Assembly: GCA_934661135.1 (NCBI GenBank)
Contig: CAKUJA010000001.1
Location: forward strand, 16,163-80,162
DNA length: 64,000 bases
DNA from: an uncultured Oscillospiraceae bacterium
GTDB lineage: Bacteria > Bacillota > Clostridia > Oscillospirales > Oscillospiraceae
Direction of reading: 5' to 3'
Below the pieces are notes generated by a model. It had not been told where the DNA came from. It made no database searches and saw only the letters and a program-made list of their open reading frames with translations. Below are positions 1 through 7,532 of this stretch, one piece after another. Each line of letters starts with the position of its first letter. Position 1 is the stretch's first letter. The position numbers and the translations under genes were made by a program.

Positions 1-254
1 GCCGCGGCCTCCACGGCGATGCCGGAGGCGTTCATAAACGTCTCCGGCTTCATAAGCAGGAGCTTCTGGCCGCGGTAGTTGGCCGCGGCACAGAGCGCCT
101 TAAATTTGATTTTGTTGACCTTCACGCCGAGCGCCGCGGCAAGCGCGTCGACGGCCTGAAAGCCGGCATTGTGCCGGGTGTTGACATAGTCGCTGCCCGG
201 ATTCCCGAGACCGACGATCAGCCAGTCATACCCGGATTTTTGCTGAAATATCAT
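1..254 (-). CDS. pth: Peptidyl-tRNA hydrolase (N-terminal part; cut by window edge)
   Basis: Releases stalled peptides from peptidyl-tRNA so the tRNA can be recycled; a cytosolic essential enzyme. Only the first 84 or so residues are inside the window (family length about 190). The visible part carries the family signature in order: GLGNPG near residue 16, TRHNAGF with the catalytic His, and KPETFMNASG with the substrate-binding Asn. It starts at an ATG 5 bp downstream of the prs stop and is read in the same direction, so it is the third gene of a glmU-prs-pth unit, an arrangement common in Firmicutes. Confidence 0.93.
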   Translation of the reverse strand, partial: MIFQQKSGYDWLIVGLGNPGSDYVNTRHNAGFQAVDALAAALGVKVNKIKFKALCAAANYRGQKLLLMKPETFMNASGIAVEAA

Positions 255-259
255 GGAAC

Positions 260-1210
260 TTAGAACAGAGCGGACATGGAGTTTTCTTCGTAAATTCTCT
301 GGATGGCATCGGCAAAGACCGACGCGACGTCCAGATAGCTGATCTTGCTGCAAAGACCCTCTTGGGGCGGAATCGTGTTGAGCAGCGTCAGCTCCTTGAT
401 GGGGCTCTGGGCGATGCGCTCGTTGGCCGAGCCGGAGAGGACGCCGTGGGTCGCGCAGGCATAGACCTCCTTCGCGCCGCCGATCTCGACGATCGCCTTG
501 GCCGCATTGCAGAGCGAGCCTGCGGTATCGACCATATCGTCGTAGAGGATGCAGCTCTTGCCTGCGACGTCGCCGATGACGTTCATGACCTCGCACTGGT
601 TGGCGCGCTCGCGGCGCTTGTCGACAATGGCCAGACCCATGCCCATCTTGTTGGCAAACGAGCGGCTGCGGGCAACGGAGCCGACGTCCGGCGAGACGAC
701 AACCATCTCCTCCGGATGCTCGAACTTCTCCATGAAATACTTCACAAAAATGGGCACCGCATGGAGGTTGTCGACCGGAATGTCAAAGAAGCCCTGAATC
801 TGCGCAGCGTGCAGATCCATCGTCAGCACACGGTCGGCGCCGGCGGCTTCGATCATGTTGGCGACGAGCTTTGCCGAGATGGGGTCGCGGCCCTTGGCCT
901 TGCGATCCTGGCGGGCATAGCCAAAGTAGGGCATCACGGCGGTGATGCGGCCGGCGGACGCGCGCTTGCAGGCGTCGATCATGACGAGCAGCTCCATCAG
1001 GTGGTCGTTGACCGGCTTGCAGGTCGGCTGGACGAGGAATACGTCACTGCCGCGCACAGTCTCATTGATGGTCATGGACACTTCGCCGTCAGCAAACGAG
1101 GTGACGGTGCTGTCGCCGAGGGGCAGCCACAGCTTGCGGCAGATGCCCTCGGCAAGACTCTTGTTGGCGTTGGCGGAGAATACTTTGACGTTTTTTCCAT
1201 GAGAAATCAT
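260..1210 (-). CDS. prs: Ribose-phosphate pyrophosphokinase (PRPP synthetase)
   Basis: Makes PRPP from ribose 5-phosphate and ATP, feeding purine, pyrimidine, His, Trp and NAD synthesis. The 316-residue length is normal for class I enzymes. Visible motifs: the ATP-contacting YARQDRK at about 98-104, MDLH with the conserved His at 134, VDKRR at 197-201, and the PRPP-binding loop DDMVDTAGS at 224-232. It lies between glmU and pth on the same strand; the 207-bp gap to glmU contains an R5 palindrome, so a separate promoter cannot be excluded. All catalytic motifs are intact. Confidence 0.96.
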   Translation of the reverse strand: MISHGKNVKVFSANANKSLAEGICRKLWLPLGDSTVTSFADGEVSMTINETVRGSDVFLVQPTCKPVNDHLMELLVMIDACKRASAGRITAVMPYFGYARQDRKAKGRDPISAKLVANMIEAAGADRVLTMDLHAAQIQGFFDIPVDNLHAVPIFVKYFMEKFEHPEEMVVVSPDVGSVARSRSFANKMGMGLAIVDKRRERANQCEVMNVIGDVAGKSCILYDDMVDTAGSLCNAAKAIVEIGGAKEVYACATHGVLSGSANERIAQSPIKELTLLNTIPPQEGLCSKISYLDVASVFADAIQRIYEENSMSALF

Positions 1211-1362
1211 ATGAAATTACCTCTCTCTGATCGTTCTCTGTTCTGAAATGTATTGTGGATCTATTTGCAGCGGCAGCGCCGCGTGTGCATGAATTACGAT
1301 TGATAACGGATCTATCTCCGAAAGGCGCAAGCAGAGCGCGGCGCTCCTTCGGGAGAATCTCC

Positions 1363-1390
1363 GGGCGGACAGAGTCGTCCGCCCCTACAA
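1363..1390. repeat. R5 palindromic repeat (glmU-prs gap)
   Basis: GGGCGGAC and GTCCGCCC form an 8-bp inverted repeat around AGAGTC, followed by CTACAA. The same core recurs in the perfect 34-bp palindrome at 33403-33436 and in partial form at 23361-23389 and 26303-26329. The rest of the 207-bp gap holds only short GC-rich hairpins and no gene. Confidence 0.75.
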
Positions 1391-1417
1391 ATGCAGCGGA
1401 ACGCCGAGGAAACAAGC

Positions 1418-2602
1418 CTATTTTTCCTTGAGCTTATGCTTCGATGCCCAGTCCTTTTTGTTCTGCTGGCGGGCGCGGGCGATGGCAAGCGCCATGGCCG
1501 GAATGTCATCGGTGATCGTGGAGCCGGCGGCGATGTACGCGCCGTCGCCGACCGTGACCGGCGCAATCAGATTGGTATTGCAGCCGATAAAGGCGTTGTC
1601 GCCGATGGTCGTGCGGTATTTCTTCGCGCGGTCGTAGTTGACCGTGACCGTGCCGCAGCCGAAATTGCAGTTCTGGCCGACGTCGCTGTCGCCGACATAG
1701 GTCAGGTGCGAAATCTTGGTGCCGTCCGCGATCGAGGAGTTTTTGATCTCGACGAAGTCACCGACGCGGCAATGGCTCCCGATGGACGAGCCGGGACGGA
1801 CATAGGCGAACGGGCCGACGTGCGTATCGTAGCCGACTGTGGAATTGTAGATCTGCGAGCTGTTGACGTTTGTATCGTCACCGATTTTCGCGTTCTCCAG
1901 ATAGCTGTTCGGGCCGATGGTGCAGCCGCAGCCGATGGAGGTATGGCCGCGCAGAATCGTCCCGGGCAGAAGCGCCGTGCCCGCACCGACAGCCACGCCT
2001 GGCTCGACATAGGTATGGGCATAGTCCCAGATCTCGACGCCGCGGCCGGCAAGCTGATAGAGGTTGCACTGGTTGAGCACCGGCTGCCATGCGGGCAGCT
2101 CGGCCAGCTCGGCTACGCCGTAGACGCCGTCGCGGTCGGTATAGGGGACACCGTGATCCTTGAGGAACTCGGTGAAGATGAACTTTTCGTCGAGCGCCTG
2201 CATCAGTGTCTCCCGGTTGACCGAGGTCACCGGGCTGACGACGGGCGCGTCCTCAAACTGTTCCTCCTCCGCCGCATAGGGCAGGATGATGGCCGGGCCG
2301 GTGACGACAATCACGTCATCCTCGCTTTCGTCGGCCGTGGACAGGAACACATGGAGCTGGTCGGAGACCGTCTCCGGAGCAGGGCAGAAGAAGCCGATGT
2401 CCTCCGGAATACAGGCGCGCACCTCGCGCCGGAAGCGCTCGTGGCAAACCATAAAGAAACGCCCAACGCCGCCTGCGATCAGAGAGGACGCCAACCACGA
2501 AAGCAACGGCGTACCCATGATATTTTGCAGCATCATCGGGCGTGTATATCCAGTTTTCACAGTATCATCGGGGATGAAAACAACGGCAGATAAACCGGGC
2601 AT
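1418..2602 (-). CDS. glmU: GlmU-like protein: intact acetyltransferase domain, degenerate uridylyltransferase domain
   Basis: Bifunctional GlmU makes UDP-GlcNAc from GlcN-1-P for cell-wall precursors. About residues 190-394 are a clear left-handed beta-helix acetyltransferase, with RPGSSIG, VGDFVEIKNS, SHLTYVGD (catalytic His) and NYDRAKKYRT. The first 180 residues align in layout with the pyrophosphorylase domain but lack the nucleotide-binding LAAGxGTRM loop; that place reads VVFIPDDTVKTGYTRPMM. The protein has 394 residues against about 455 for the family. The ATG at 2602 has AAAGGAG 10 nt upstream; an in-frame GTG 9 nt earlier sits on the Shine-Dalgarno and is less likely. It may acetylate GlcN-1-P but not make UDP-GlcNAc. 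Confidence 0.85.
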   Translation of the reverse strand: MPGLSAVVFIPDDTVKTGYTRPMMLQNIMGTPLLSWLASSLIAGGVGRFFMVCHERFRREVRACIPEDIGFFCPAPETVSDQLHVFLSTADESEDDVIVVTGPAIILPYAAEEEQFEDAPVVSPVTSVNRETLMQALDEKFIFTEFLKDHGVPYTDRDGVYGVAELAELPAWQPVLNQCNLYQLAGRGVEIWDYAHTYVEPGVAVGAGTALLPGTILRGHTSIGCGCTIGPNSYLENAKIGDDTNVNSSQIYNSTVGYDTHVGPFAYVRPGSSIGSHCRVGDFVEIKNSSIADGTKISHLTYVGDSDVGQNCNFGCGTVTVNYDRAKKYRTTIGDNAFIGCNTNLIAPVTVGDGAYIAAGSTITDDIPAMALAIARARQQNKKDWASKHKLKEK

Positions 2603-2678
2603 GGGAAACACGCTCCTTTCAGACTGCGGCTTCGAGCAGTCATACAGTTGGTATTATAACAGATGAAACCGGGTTTGT

Positions 2679-2777
2679 ATAGGAAATCCTATGGTTTTTT
2701 CAAAAAAATCTACACAAAATATAGGAAAAAAACAAACCAGAATTGCACAAAGCGGAAACCTGTGCTATAATTCCTAT
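2679..2777. promoter_or_regulatory. ATAGGA/TCCTAT dyads upstream of sufC
   Basis: The glmU-sufC divergent gap carries a perfect 14-bp inverted repeat, ATAGGAAATCCTAT, at 2679-2692. Two further half-sites are ATAGGA at 2721-2726 and TCCTAT at 2772-2777, the last just behind the sufC -10 box. Three occurrences of one hexamer around a SUF promoter suggest operators for a regulator, possibly an Rrf2-type iron-sulfur sensor. The regulator is not identified. Confidence 0.4.
2743..2771 (+). promoter_or_regulatory. Sigma-A promoter of sufC-sufB-gtrA
   Basis: TTGCAC (2743-2748) and a perfect TATAAT (2766-2771) are separated by exactly 17 bp, 35 bp ahead of the sufC start codon. Confidence 0.75.
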
Positions 2778-2806
2778 ACTTTCAACAACAATAAAGAGGA
2801 AACCAT

Positions 2807-3541
2807 ATGTTAGAGTTAAAAAATCTCTGTTTGACTGCCGACGACGAACAGGGGCGCACCGACATTCTCAAGGGCATCGACCTGACGGTGGCCGACGGAG
2901 AATTTCTGGTCGTAACCGGCCCGAACGGCGGCGGCAAAACAACGCTGGCAAAGGCGGTTATGGGTCTGGTCACGCCGACAGCGGGGCAGATTCTCTGGAA
3001 CGGCGAGGATATTACGCCGCTTTCCATCACAGAGCGCGCCAAGCGCGGCATCTCCTACGGCTTTCAGCAGCCGCCGCGCTTCAAGGGTCTCAAGGTGCGT
3101 GATCTGCTGGCCATCGCTGCGGGCAAGGCGCTCACCCACGACGAAGCCTGCGCCTATTTGACGAAGGTCGGCCTTTGCGCGCGCGATTATCTCGACCGCG
3201 ACGTCGACACAAGTCTGTCCGGCGGCGAGGTGAAACGCATCGAGATTGCGACGATTTTGGCCAAGGATTCCGCGCTGATGGTCTTTGACGAGCCGGAGGC
3301 CGGTATCGACCTCTGGTCGTTCGCGCGTCTGACCGAGACGTTCCGACAGCTCCACGATGAAGGCGGCCATACCATTATTATCATCTCGCACCAAGAGCGC
3401 ATCATCCAACTGGCCGACGAGATCGTCCTGATCGCCGACGGAGCCGTGGCCGGGCGCGGCTCGATGGAGGAGATTTATCCGCGCATTCTGGCCGATACGG
3501 TCGCAGGCTGTAACCTGCTGGAGGTGAACGGGAAATGCTGA
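2807..3541 (+). CDS. sufC: SufC, Fe-S cluster assembly ATPase
   Basis: ABC-type cytosolic ATPase of the SUF system that drives conformational change in the SufB scaffold. At 244 residues it is of usual size. It shows Walker A GPNGGGKTT (38-46), the Q-loop region around FQQPPRF, signature LSGGE (137-141) and Walker B running into DEPEAGID (161-168); the AGID ending is typical of SufC rather than of import ATPases. It has its own strong promoter and overlaps the following sufB-like gene by 7 nt, pointing to translational coupling. No SufS, SufU or SufD is adjacent. Confidence 0.94.
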   Translation: MLELKNLCLTADDEQGRTDILKGIDLTVADGEFLVVTGPNGGGKTTLAKAVMGLVTPTAGQILWNGEDITPLSITERAKRGISYGFQQPPRFKGLKVRDLLAIAAGKALTHDEACAYLTKVGLCARDYLDRDVDTSLSGGEVKRIEIATILAKDSALMVFDEPEAGIDLWSFARLTETFRQLHDEGGHTIIIISHQERIIQLADEIVLIADGAVAGRGSMEEIYPRILADTVAGCNLLEVNGKC

Positions 3542-4458
3542 ACGACATCCAGAAAAAGATTTTACAGGAGGTTGCCGACATGACCGGCATTCCCGACGGC
3601 GCGGTCAATATCCGCAGCGACGGGCAGAAGGAATACCGGCAGAACTCCGAGCACATCACCATTGAATCCAAGACCGACAAGGACGGCATCGACATCAAGA
3701 TTGCGCCGTTCACGAAAAATGAAAACGTGCACATTCCGGTTGTGCTGACGAAATCCGGCTTCCAGGACATGGTCTACAACGACTTCTTTGTCGGCGAGGG
3801 CGCGGACGTGCGCATTGTGGCCGGCTGCGGCATCCACAACTGCGGCGACTGCGACTCGCAGCACGACGGCATCCACACGTTCTACGTCGGAAAAAACGCC
3901 AAGGTCACCTACATCGAAAAGCACTACGGTGAGGGCGAAGGCCGCGGCAAGCGCATTCTCAATCCGCAGACGATCGTCTATCTGGAGGAGGGCGCGAGCA
4001 TCGTCATGGAGACGAGCCAGATTGCGGGCGTCGACGATACAAAGCGCTATACCAAGGTTGTGGCCGAGGGCGCGGACAGCGAGGTTCACATCACAGAGAA
4101 GCTGCTGACCGACGGCGGGCAGCACGCCGTTTCGGAGATGGACGTCATCCTGAACGGAGAGGGGAGCCGCACACGCGTCATCTCCCGCTCCGTGGCAAAG
4201 GGCGCGTCGACGCAGCTTTTCTATCCGCGCGTGCAGGGCAACGGGCCGTGCTTTGGCCATGTCTCCTGCGACGCGATCATCATGGGCAGCGCGAAGGTGC
4301 GCGCCATCCCGGAGATCTCCTGCAACCATGTCGATGCCAGCCTGATCCACGAAGCTGCCATCGGCCGTATCGCCGGTGAGCAGATTTTAAAGCTCGAGAC
4401 GCTCGGCCTGACGCCAGAGGAAGCGGAAGAAAAAATTCTCGAGGGGTTCCTGCGCTGA
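3535..4458 (+). CDS. sufB: SufB/SufD-family scaffold of a minimal SufBC system
   Basis: Partner of SufC in Fe-S cluster assembly. The C-terminal half has the SufB/SufD core ending in ISCNHVDASLIHEAAIGRI, the most recognisable family stretch. At 307 residues it is much shorter than classic SufB (about 465). It has a cysteine cluster at Cys98, Cys103 and Cys106 (CGIHNCGDC), which could hold a cluster or metal. It is the only SufB/D gene in this operon, matching the two-gene SUF/SMS-type systems known from anaerobes and archaea. The start overlaps the sufC end by 7 nt. It could be named SufD by sequence tools; the operon supports the scaffold role. Confidence 0.85.
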   Translation: MLNDIQKKILQEVADMTGIPDGAVNIRSDGQKEYRQNSEHITIESKTDKDGIDIKIAPFTKNENVHIPVVLTKSGFQDMVYNDFFVGEGADVRIVAGCGIHNCGDCDSQHDGIHTFYVGKNAKVTYIEKHYGEGEGRGKRILNPQTIVYLEEGASIVMETSQIAGVDDTKRYTKVVAEGADSEVHITEKLLTDGGQHAVSEMDVILNGEGSRTRVISRSVAKGASTQLFYPRVQGNGPCFGHVSCDAIIMGSAKVRAIPEISCNHVDASLIHEAAIGRIAGEQILKLETLGLTPEEAEEKILEGFLR

Positions 4459-4889
4459 TGAAGCACCGGTTTTTTGACAAAACACTCGTCATTTATACAA
4501 TGATCGCCGTGTTTTGCTGGTGCATCGGCACCGCGCTGATGTTCTTGCTCTACAACTGCCTGCACGTCGGCTACTGGATTTCCTCGGCCTGCAACTACCT
4601 TGTCGGCGGAACGCTCTCCTATCTCCTGAACCGGAAGTATACGTTCCATAACAACGACAACCGGTTTCTCGTGCTGGCAAAGTACATCGTGCATATGCTG
4701 GTCTGCTACGCCGTCTCCTATTCGCTGGCGCCGCTGATTACGCGCTTCCTGCTCGACCACTGGACGCTGCACGCGCGCGGCAATCTGTCGCTGGGCGTCG
4801 GCTCCGTGACGTTCACAATTCTCAACTATTTGGGGCAGCGCTACGTTGTTTTCCACAGCTTCCGTCCCAAAAACTCCAAAAAATCCTGA
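4458..4889 (+). CDS. GtrA-like membrane protein
   Basis: A 143-residue protein with four hydrophobic segments (about 10-30, 38-58, 75-95, 112-130), the layout of the GtrA/DPMS family, which moves or positions lipid-linked sugars across the membrane. The stretch NYLVGGTLSYLLNRKYTF is characteristic: small residues in a helix followed by LNRKYTF. Its ATG overlaps the sufB stop by one base, so it is cotranscribed with sufCB although a functional link is not evident. The C-terminus is short and basic. Family call firm, substrate unknown. Confidence 0.85.
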   Translation: MKHRFFDKTLVIYTMIAVFCWCIGTALMFLLYNCLHVGYWISSACNYLVGGTLSYLLNRKYTFHNNDNRFLVLAKYIVHMLVCYAVSYSLAPLITRFLLDHWTLHARGNLSLGVGSVTFTILNYLGQRYVVFHSFRPKNSKKS

Positions 4890-4900
4890 CTATACGCTGA

Positions 4901-4934
4901 CACGCGGCCTTCCGGAGGAAGGCCGCGTGTTTTT
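4901..4934 (+). terminator. Rho-independent terminator after gtrA
   Basis: CACGCGGCCTTCC and GGAAGGCCGCGTG pair with a 3-nt loop, followed by TTTTT. It ends exactly where the convergent LUD gene stops. Confidence 0.85.
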
Positions 4935-5533
4935 CAATATCCCAGCGCTTCGCCGATGATGATAACCTCGGTGCGGCCAATTCCGCCCATCGGCCGTGCG
5001 TGGATTGCGACGCCGTTGCAGATCCGCTGCGGACTGCTGCAATCGTGGCAGTGCATTGGCTCCGCCAGCGCGCAGGGCGTCTGCCGCTGCAGCCGCCGCG
5101 CATTGAGCGGCGCCGCCACATTTCTGGCGCGCGCAACCGCATCCTCCAGCGTTTTTTCAATTTTATTGACGCCAAGCACGAAGTACAACCGCTCGTGACC
5201 GCAGAGTGTTGCCGCAATTCTGTTGCCGGTGCCGTCAATGTTCACCAGCTCTCCCGCCTCGCTCACCGCATTTACCGAAGTTATATACACCTGTGCCGCC
5301 GCAGAGTGCCGTATTGCTTCCGCGGCAGGCTGCCGCCAATGCCAGTAAACCGTATTGTTTGCCGCAAGCCGCTCATAGAGTCCGAGCTGATCGAGCGTCA
5401 CGCTGCCGCCAAAGCCAATTGTTTTGCCTTGCAGCTCCGAACAGATTGCATCCGCCGCTTCCGCAGCCGCCGCAAAGTAGCGCACGGCAAAGCCGTTTTT
5501 CTCCAGTGCCGCAATTGTCTTTTTTACGTCCAT
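4934..5533 (-). CDS. LUD-domain protein (DUF162, LutC-like)
   Basis: About 199 residues with the LUD fold typical of LutC/YkgG: GKTIGFGGSVTLDQLGLYE near residues 36-54, DGTGNRIAATLCGHERLYF and VLGVNKIEKTLEDAVARARNVAAP, then a Cys-containing tail (CALAEPMHCHDCSSPQRIC) and a final TEVIIIGEALGY. Stand-alone proteins of this type are common in clostridia and of unproven function; LutC itself belongs to a lactate-utilisation complex, whose LutA and LutB are absent here. The ATG at 5533 has AAGGAGG 7 nt upstream. The clustered Cys residues near the C-terminus are conserved-looking and may bind metal. Confidence 0.85.
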   Translation of the reverse strand: MDVKKTIAALEKNGFAVRYFAAAAEAADAICSELQGKTIGFGGSVTLDQLGLYERLAANNTVYWHWRQPAAEAIRHSAAAQVYITSVNAVSEAGELVNIDGTGNRIAATLCGHERLYFVLGVNKIEKTLEDAVARARNVAAPLNARRLQRQTPCALAEPMHCHDCSSPQRICNGVAIHARPMGGIGRTEVIIIGEALGY

Positions 5534-5590
5534 ATCTTTCCCTCCTTGGCGCCAGTTTACCATATTTGAACCGCTTGCGCAAGAAAATAT

Positions 5591-5612
5591 CCGGCGGGCA
5601 TTTGCCCGCCGG
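5591..5612 (-). terminator. Terminator after the kdpE-like gene
   Basis: CCGGCGGGC and GCCCGCCGG pair around a short loop. Read on the minus strand it is followed by ATATTTTCTT, 7 bp past the response-regulator stop codon. Confidence 0.7.
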
Positions 5613-5619
5613 AGAAGAT

Positions 5620-6327
5620 TTATTCGCCTTCAATCATCCGGTAGCCGATGCCGGTCTCGGTGAAGATATATTCCGGCTGTGCCGGGTTCCGCTCAATTTT
5701 GCGGCGGATATTCGCCATGTTCACACGGAGGATCTGATTGTCGCTGCGCGCGCTCGGCCCCCAAAGCTCCTTAATTAAATAATCGTAGGTCAGAACCTTG
5801 CCCGCGTGCAGGCCAAGCAGCGCGACCAGCTTATACTCGTTCTGCGTCAGCTTTGCGTCAACGCCGCCGATAAACACACGGTGCTTGTCGTAGTCAATCA
5901 GCAGATCACCGGTCTGGAATTTCCCGGTGTTGGCCAACCGGTCATTGCCGGTCATGGTGCGCGTGTGGCGCAGCGCGGCACGGATGCGCGCCAGCAGCTC
6001 CTCCGTCCCAAAGGGTTTCGTGAGATAATCGTCCGCCCCGGCATCGAGCGCAGCGACCTTATCGCGCTCATGGCTGCGCGCGGACACCACTACGATCGGC
6101 ACTTTCGACCACTCGCGCACCGCACGCAAAATCTGCATTCCATCCATATCCGGCAATCCGAGATCCAGAATAATCAAGTTCGGGCAATGCGACGCAATCA
6201 GCGTGCTGGCCATCGCACCGCTCTGGACGATCATCACCTCATAGTCCCGCGCTTCCAGCACGGCGCGCATGAAGTTCGCAATGGTCTGCTCATCTTCAAT
6301 AATCAGAATCTTGTCTCGAATCGTCAT
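5620..6327 (-). CDS. kdpE: OmpR-family response regulator, KdpE-like
   Basis: A 235-residue regulator: receiver domain with the phospho-acceptor Asp55 (LIILDLGLPDMDG) and the conserved Lys in YLTKPFG, then a winged-helix DNA-binding domain ending in YIFTETGIGYRMIEGE, a KdpE-type ending. The ATG at 6327 follows a GGAGGA Shine-Dalgarno at good distance and overlaps the 3' end of the kinase gene by 32 nt, so the pair is translationally coupled. No kdpFABC potassium pump gene is nearby; the target may lie elsewhere or differ. Confidence 0.88.
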   Translation of the reverse strand: MTIRDKILIIEDEQTIANFMRAVLEARDYEVMIVQSGAMASTLIASHCPNLIILDLGLPDMDGMQILRAVREWSKVPIVVVSARSHERDKVAALDAGADDYLTKPFGTEELLARIRAALRHTRTMTGNDRLANTGKFQTGDLLIDYDKHRVFIGGVDAKLTQNEYKLVALLGLHAGKVLTYDYLIKELWGPSARSDNQILRVNMANIRRKIERNPAQPEYIFTETGIGYRMIEGE

Positions 6328-7411
6328 AATATTCGTCCTCCAAAGGTAGTTTAAAGCAAAACAGCGCGCCGCCAAGCTCTCGATTCCGTGCCTCCATCGT
6401 GCCGCCATGCGCCTGCACAATCGTCATGCAGACCGACAGGCCGATGCCCATATTACGCTTATCGTCGGAGGATTCCTTCGGCGAGGCCGAGAGGGAACCC
6501 GTAAACAGCAGCGGAAGCCGCTCCGGTGCGATGCCGTTTCCGTTGTCCGCAACCTCGAAGCAGGCGAAGCTCCCTTCGCGGCGGAGCTGAAGCTCCACAC
6601 GGGTTGTCGTTTCGCCATGGAGCGCCGCATTTTCCATCAGGTTGATGAGCACCTGTTCGATCAAAATCGCGTCCATCGGGATCATCAGCAGATCCGCCGG
6701 CGCGCGGATGGCAACCGTGATCTCCGGGAAGCGCTTGCGGAATTTGACCGAGGCGGCGCTGAGCACCTCCTCGCCCGCCTCCAGCTCCTTATGGATCGTC
6801 GACGCGCCGGAGATGCGCGTGACGGAGAGCAGATTTTCCATCACACCGACCAACCATTGCGCTTCGCCGCTGATGTCGGTCAGCAATGCGCGTTGGGTTT
6901 CGGGCGGCATCCGATCTCCGGAGTCGAGAATCGCGTTGACCCCGCCGACGATGCTGGTGAGTGGGGTACGGATGTCATGTGAGACGGCACGGAGCAGATT
7001 GCCGCGCATTTTTTCCTTCTCCGCTTCGGCGCGGATCTTTTCCTGCTGCTTGATCTGTGTCGTCAGCGCACTGACGACAATCGAGACCGCCAGCATGACA
7101 AGGAACGTCAGCGGGTAGCCGGAAATTGCGAAATTAAGCGCGAAATAGGGATAGGTAAAGATATAGTTGACGCCGATCACACCCACAACCGAGGCCAGCA
7201 GTCCATAGAAATATCCGCTGGTGAAGCGGGATACCAGCACAACCGCCAGCTCGAAGATCAGCGCCACATAGACGTCGGAATCATCAAACAGGCGAAATAA
7301 GAAACAGAGCGCCGCGGCTGCGGCCAAAATTCCCGCGCAAATCGCGGTATTTTTCCACGAAAACAAGAAAAAGGTATCCGCTGCGCCGCGCAACGGCTGT
7401 TCTTTCCGCAT
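6296..7411 (-). CDS. Sensor histidine kinase, KdpD C-terminal type without KdpD/USP sensor domains
   Basis: 371 residues: about four transmembrane helices (residues 22-118) matching the DUF4118 module of KdpD, a HisKA domain with the phosphorylated His145 in AVSHDIRTPLTS, and a HATPase domain (NLMENAALHG, DNGNGIAPE, GIGLSVCMTIVQAHGG). Full KdpD has about 900 residues with cytosolic KdpD and USP domains before the membrane module; these are absent. It is coupled to the KdpE-like regulator. The signal sensed cannot be read from the sequence; K+ or turgor is only an analogy. Confidence 0.87.
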   Translation of the reverse strand: MRKEQPLRGAADTFFLFSWKNTAICAGILAAAAALCFLFRLFDDSDVYVALIFELAVVLVSRFTSGYFYGLLASVVGVIGVNYIFTYPYFALNFAISGYPLTFLVMLAVSIVVSALTTQIKQQEKIRAEAEKEKMRGNLLRAVSHDIRTPLTSIVGGVNAILDSGDRMPPETQRALLTDISGEAQWLVGVMENLLSVTRISGASTIHKELEAGEEVLSAASVKFRKRFPEITVAIRAPADLLMIPMDAILIEQVLINLMENAALHGETTTRVELQLRREGSFACFEVADNGNGIAPERLPLLFTGSLSASPKESSDDKRNMGIGLSVCMTIVQAHGGTMEARNRELGGALFCFKLPLEDEYYDDSRQDSDY

Positions 7412-7483
7412 TCCGTCCGCTCCTTTCCAACCAATTCCAAGGATATGGTATCATGTTCTGTCGTTAAGTTTCTGTTAAGAAAA

Positions 7484-7503
7484 TGGCTCGCCCAAAGGCG
7501 AGC
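7484..7503 (-). terminator. Terminator after the SLH protein
   Basis: GGCTCGCC and GGCGAGCC invert around CAAA; on the minus strand the stem is followed by ATTTTCTT. Confidence 0.6.
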
Positions 7504-7532
7504 CGCTTCCGTTGTGTGATTATTCTGCGTAA

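Noticed and set aside
362..1246. A 294-codon plus-strand frame opposite prs.
   Set aside because: prs has all active-site motifs on the other strand; this frame has no start signal.
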